A stretch of 64,000 bases of DNA from the NCBI GenBank assembly GCA_000703065.1, contig JNLK01000001.1, positions 868,001 through 932,000 on the forward strand, written 5' to 3'. The stretch is from Lachnospiraceae bacterium AC2029 (GTDB lineage Bacteria; Bacillota; Clostridia; Lachnospirales; Lachnospiraceae). The translations under genes were made by a program, and so were the position numbers. Shown one piece after another: positions 61,200 through 64,000 of the stretch (the stretch's first letter is position 1; the number at the start of each line of letters is the position of its first letter). The notes beneath the pieces were generated by a model. It was not told the DNA's origin. It saw nothing but the letters and a program-made list of their open reading frames with translations, and ran no database searches.

Positions 61200-63473
61200 T
61201 CACCCTGTGGTACGTTCGATGTCGATGATGCCGTCGATGCTGCGGATCTTTGCGGACAGCCATGCCAGCTGCTCCTTGGACCGGACACCGAACTGCATGG
61301 AAATGGTGGTCTTGCCCTGTTTGGAGGTCCGCACCGTCATTCCCTTGATATTCACCTTTGCCTCGTTGAAGATCTTGGAGATCTCAAAGAGGATCCCCTG
61401 ACGGCCGGTGGCATAGACATTGATCTCCGTCATGTACTCGGAATCGGCCTCCTGCACGCCCTCAGCCCATTCGGCATCGATCATTCGCACCCTCTCGCTC
61501 TCATCCATGCCAACCACATTGATACAGTCCGTTCTGTGGATGGAGATCCCTCGGCCGCGGGTGATGAAGCCCACGATCTCATCTCCCGGCACAGGAGAAC
61601 AGCACTTGGAGAAACGAACAGCCACATCGTGGATCCCGTGTACCTTGATTCCGTCCTTCGGGATCTCGTACACCCGCTTACCACGCCGGATCTCGGAGAC
61701 GACCTCCTCATCGCTCTTCCCCGCATTGTCCAGACGGCGCTTCTCCTCGGTCAGACGATTGACGATCTGACCTTCCTTGATCCCGCCGTGTCCGACCGCT
61801 GCCATAAGGCTTTCCCAGTCGGGGAAATTATACTTCTTCAGCGTTGCCTCCATCAGAGGCGGCACCAGCAGTTCCGAAAGTACAATGCCCTTGGACCTGC
61901 AGTAATCCTCCATAGCCGCCTTGCCCTTCTGGATATTGCCCGCCTTATGCTCCTGACGGAACCACTGATTGATCTTCGTTTTCGCCTGGGAACTCTTCAC
62001 CACCTTCAGCCAGTCCTGGCTGGGGCCCTTGGAGTTACCCGAGGTAATGATCTCCACACGGTCACCGCTCTTCAGCTCTGTCTCGATGGGAACCATGGAG
62101 CCGTTGACTCTCGCGCCCACCATGGTATTTCCCACTGCCGTGTGGATCAAATATGCAAAATCAATGGGCGTGGAGCCCTTGGGAAGACTCTTCACATCAC
62201 CCGCCGGTGTAAAGACATATACCTGATCCTGGAACAGATCCAGGTCCGTCTTCACCGCATTCATAAATTCGTGGTTATCTGCCGTATCGTTCTGCCACTC
62301 CAGGATCTCACGAAGCCAGATCAGCTTCTCCTCCTCACGGCTGACATTTTTCGAACCGCTCTCCTTGTATTTCCAGTGTGCGGCGATACCGTACTCAGCC
62401 GTCCGGTGCATGTCATAGGTCCGGATCTGGATCTCAAAGGGGCGTCCCTCATTTCCGATCAGGGTCGTATGCAGCGACTGGTACATATTCGCCTTCGGCA
62501 TGGCGATATAATCCTTGAAACGTCCGGGGATCGGTTTGTACTTCGCATGGATGATACCCAGCGCCGCATAGCAGTCCCGGACGGTATCCACCTTGATCCG
62601 GAGCGCATAAATATCATAGATCTGATCCAGCGTCTTCCCCTGGGTCTTCATTTTCTTGTATATACTGAACATGTGCTTTACACGTCCGTCGATCTCTGCT
62701 TCGATGCCGGCATCCGCGATCAGTTCACGCACCTCTTCCACCACTTCTGTGATGTAGTCCTCGCGCTCTGCCAGCCGCTCATCGATCTTCTGCTGCAGCT
62801 CCGTATAAACCTGCGGATACAGGTACTGCATGCAAAGGTCATCCAGCTCGATCTTGATCTTGGAGATACCGAGCCTGTGAGCGATGGGTGCATAGATATC
62901 CATGGTCTCACGCGCCTTCTCGATCTGCTTGGCCGGAGACTGATACTGCAGGGTCCTGAGGTTATGCAGACGGTCCGCCAGCTTGATGATGATCACCCGG
63001 ATATCCTTCGCCATGGCCAGGAACATCTTACGGAGGTTCTCCGCCTGGATCTCGATCTTATCCTGGGACAGGTTCAACTGGGTCAGCTTGGTAACGCCGT
63101 CCACCAGAATGGCAACCTCCTCGGAGAACTCTCTGGCAACATCCTCCTTCGTCATGGCGGTATCCTCTACCACATCATGAAGCAGACCCGCCACGATGGT
63201 CTCCTTGTCCATTTCCAGTTCCGCGAGAATGATAGCCACGCAGATCGGATGGATGATGTACGGCTCTCCGGACTTTCTCTTCTGCCCCTCATGGGCTTCG
63301 TCCGCCGTACGATATGCCTTCTCGATCATGGAAAAATCATCCGACGGATGGTACAGACGGATCTTCTCCAAAAGAACATCATAAAGAACCTCCGGAGAAG
63401 TAAAGTCCTCCGGGGTCGTCAGATCCTGCTCCTGCTTATGCGATTTGACCAAAGTGCGGATCGTGTCGTCCAT
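61200..63473 (-). CDS. relA: (p)ppGpp synthetase/hydrolase, RelA/SpoT family
   Basis: 757 residues, the long Rel type. In order: HD hydrolase domain with HDVVEDT near residue 82, the synthetase domain (IYALRIKVDTVRDCYAALG, EIQIRTYDMHRTAEYGIAAHW), TGS (VYVFTPAGDVKSLPKGSTPI), and C-terminal ACT domain. HD residues are intact, so it is probably bifunctional. It makes and breaks the stringent-response alarmone. It starts 6 bases after apt, as often seen in Firmicutes. Confidence 0.97.
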   Translation of the reverse strand: MDDTIRTLVKSHKQEQDLTTPEDFTSPEVLYDVLLEKIRLYHPSDDFSMIEKAYRTADEAHEGQKRKSGEPYIIHPICVAIILAELEMDKETIVAGLLHDVVEDTAMTKEDVAREFSEEVAILVDGVTKLTQLNLSQDKIEIQAENLRKMFLAMAKDIRVIIIKLADRLHNLRTLQYQSPAKQIEKARETMDIYAPIAHRLGISKIKIELDDLCMQYLYPQVYTELQQKIDERLAEREDYITEVVEEVRELIADAGIEAEIDGRVKHMFSIYKKMKTQGKTLDQIYDIYALRIKVDTVRDCYAALGIIHAKYKPIPGRFKDYIAMPKANMYQSLHTTLIGNEGRPFEIQIRTYDMHRTAEYGIAAHWKYKESGSKNVSREEEKLIWLREILEWQNDTADNHEFMNAVKTDLDLFQDQVYVFTPAGDVKSLPKGSTPIDFAYLIHTAVGNTMVGARVNGSMVPIETELKSGDRVEIITSGNSKGPSQDWLKVVKSSQAKTKINQWFRQEHKAGNIQKGKAAMEDYCRSKGIVLSELLVPPLMEATLKKYNFPDWESLMAAVGHGGIKEGQIVNRLTEEKRRLDNAGKSDEEVVSEIRRGKRVYEIPKDGIKVHGIHDVAVRFSKCCSPVPGDEIVGFITRGRGISIHRTDCINVVGMDESERVRMIDAEWAEGVQEADSEYMTEINVYATGRQGILFEISKIFNEAKVNIKGMTVRTSKQGKTTISMQFGVRSKEQLAWLSAKIRSIDGIIDIERTTG

Positions 63474-63479
63474 TTGTTT

Positions 63480-64000
63480 CTATTCTCCCTCAAACTGTAC
63501 AACGCTTGCCACGTCATACTTCTTCAGCCGCTCTCTTCCCTTCAGATCCGGAAGTTCGATCAGGAAGATTGCCTTTACTACCTCGCCTCCGAGCTGCTCC
63601 ACCAGACCTGCTGTCGCTTCAATGGTTCCGCCGGTGGCGATCAGATCATCGATGATCACGACCTTCTGCCCGGGACGGATCGCATCCCTGTGGACCTCAA
63701 TGGTCGCAGTTCCGTACTCCAGATCATAAGTTGCCTCAACGGTTTCTCTCGGAAGCTTCCCCTTCTTGCGGACCAGGATCAGAGACTTATTCTCATTATA
63801 TGCGATCGGAGTCCCAAATAAGAATCCACGGGATTCCACGGCGGCTATAACATCATACTCCACGCCGTCCAAAAGCCCGGTCAGTTTATCCACGGCCAGC
63901 CGGAAGCCTTCCGGATCAGAGATGACACTGGTGACATCCCTGAACATCACTCCTGGTGTCGGAAAATCCGGGATCGTACTGATATAATCCTTTACATCTT
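63480..64000 (-). CDS. apt: Adenine phosphoribosyltransferase, 5' end off window
   Basis: The frame is open to the right edge, adding DVKDYISTIPDFPTPGV before MFRDVTSVI, so about 173 residues are visible and only a few N-terminal residues are missing. The PRPP-binding motif is VVIIDDLIATGGTIEA. It makes AMP from adenine and PRPP (purine salvage). A GTG at 63950 lies inside this conserved N-terminal region and is not the real start. relA follows after 6 bases. Confidence 0.95.
   Translation of the reverse strand, partial: DVKDYISTIPDFPTPGVMFRDVTSVISDPEGFRLAVDKLTGLLDGVEYDVIAAVESRGFLFGTPIAYNENKSLILVRKKGKLPRETVEATYDLEYGTATIEVHRDAIRPGQKVVIIDDLIATGGTIEATAGLVEQLGGEVVKAIFLIELPDLKGRERLKKYDVASVVQFEGE

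Noticed and set aside
61536-63821. Long plus-strand open frame
   Set aside because: Antisense to relA and apt, both firmly identified.
1-64000. tRNA or rRNA genes
   Set aside because: I saw no cloverleaf-like TTCGA arms with matching acceptor stems and no rRNA segments in the gaps I read; a tRNAscan run could confirm this.

Overview
The window looks like a chromosome segment of an anaerobic Gram-positive Firmicute, most likely a Lachnospiraceae-type Clostridium. The evidence is a medium-GC genome with AGGAGG ribosome binding sites, a NADH-dependent trimeric [FeFe] hydrogenase, HemZ, GdpP, a T-box leader, several secreted proteins with aromatic-glycine cell-wall-binding repeats, and a DUF5716/DUF5717-type operon that I associate from memory with this family. 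All family names here come from reading the sequence; no search was run.

Layout. 1-360 is the 3' end of a SpoVK/CbbX-like AAA+ ATPase. 498-3613 (minus) is a lipid cluster: GNAT-like protein, plsX, acpP and a PAP2 phosphatase. 3755-8191 (minus) is an operon of an AMP-forming acyl synthetase, a YitT membrane protein and a secreted repeat protein. An acylphosphatase follows, with IS200/IS605 copy 1 (8629-10481) inserted just upstream of it. Next come a zinc-ribbon membrane protein and the hydrogenase operon hydC-hydB-hydA (11498-15656). 15761-19087 holds a MATE transporter, an HD-GYP protein and a small Lys-rich membrane protein. 19189-21504 is a secreted S41-like repeat protein. 21796-23280 is a HipB/HipA module behind three evenly spaced operator-like repeats.

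23338-31939 (minus) carries guaA, an S41 peptidase lipoprotein, an M23 hydrolase, ftsX, ftsE, a CdaR-type regulator and a UgpC/MsmX-type ATPase: cell-wall remodelling plus sugar uptake. 32234-34868 holds a LytR_C protein, an SDR reductase and a CARF-nuclease-like (DUF1887/Card1-type) protein. IS200/IS605 copy 2 (34865-36717) abuts the last gene. 36896-43656 (minus) is valS, gdpP, rplI and dnaB. 43756-50034 (minus) is an uncharacterised three-gene operon: a 1301-residue solenoid protein, an Hsp70-like protein and a TPR protein, with a 7 x 28-bp tandem array between the first two genes. 50186-53031 is a HisC-like aminotransferase and a T-box-controlled trpB2. The remainder (minus) is a secreted repeat protein with an amidase-like domain, a prepilin-type peptidase, aspS, a DUF6273-like lipoprotein, hemZ, an MBL hydrolase, relA/spoT and apt, which runs off the right edge.

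Two families of short palindromic repeats are scattered between genes: one with a GGGACRG core ending in GTGTCACA, and one of the type GATCCTTCG...CTCAGGATGAC. The most promising undescribed system is the solenoid/Hsp70-like/TPR operon. The CARF-nuclease-like protein without a CRISPR locus is second.
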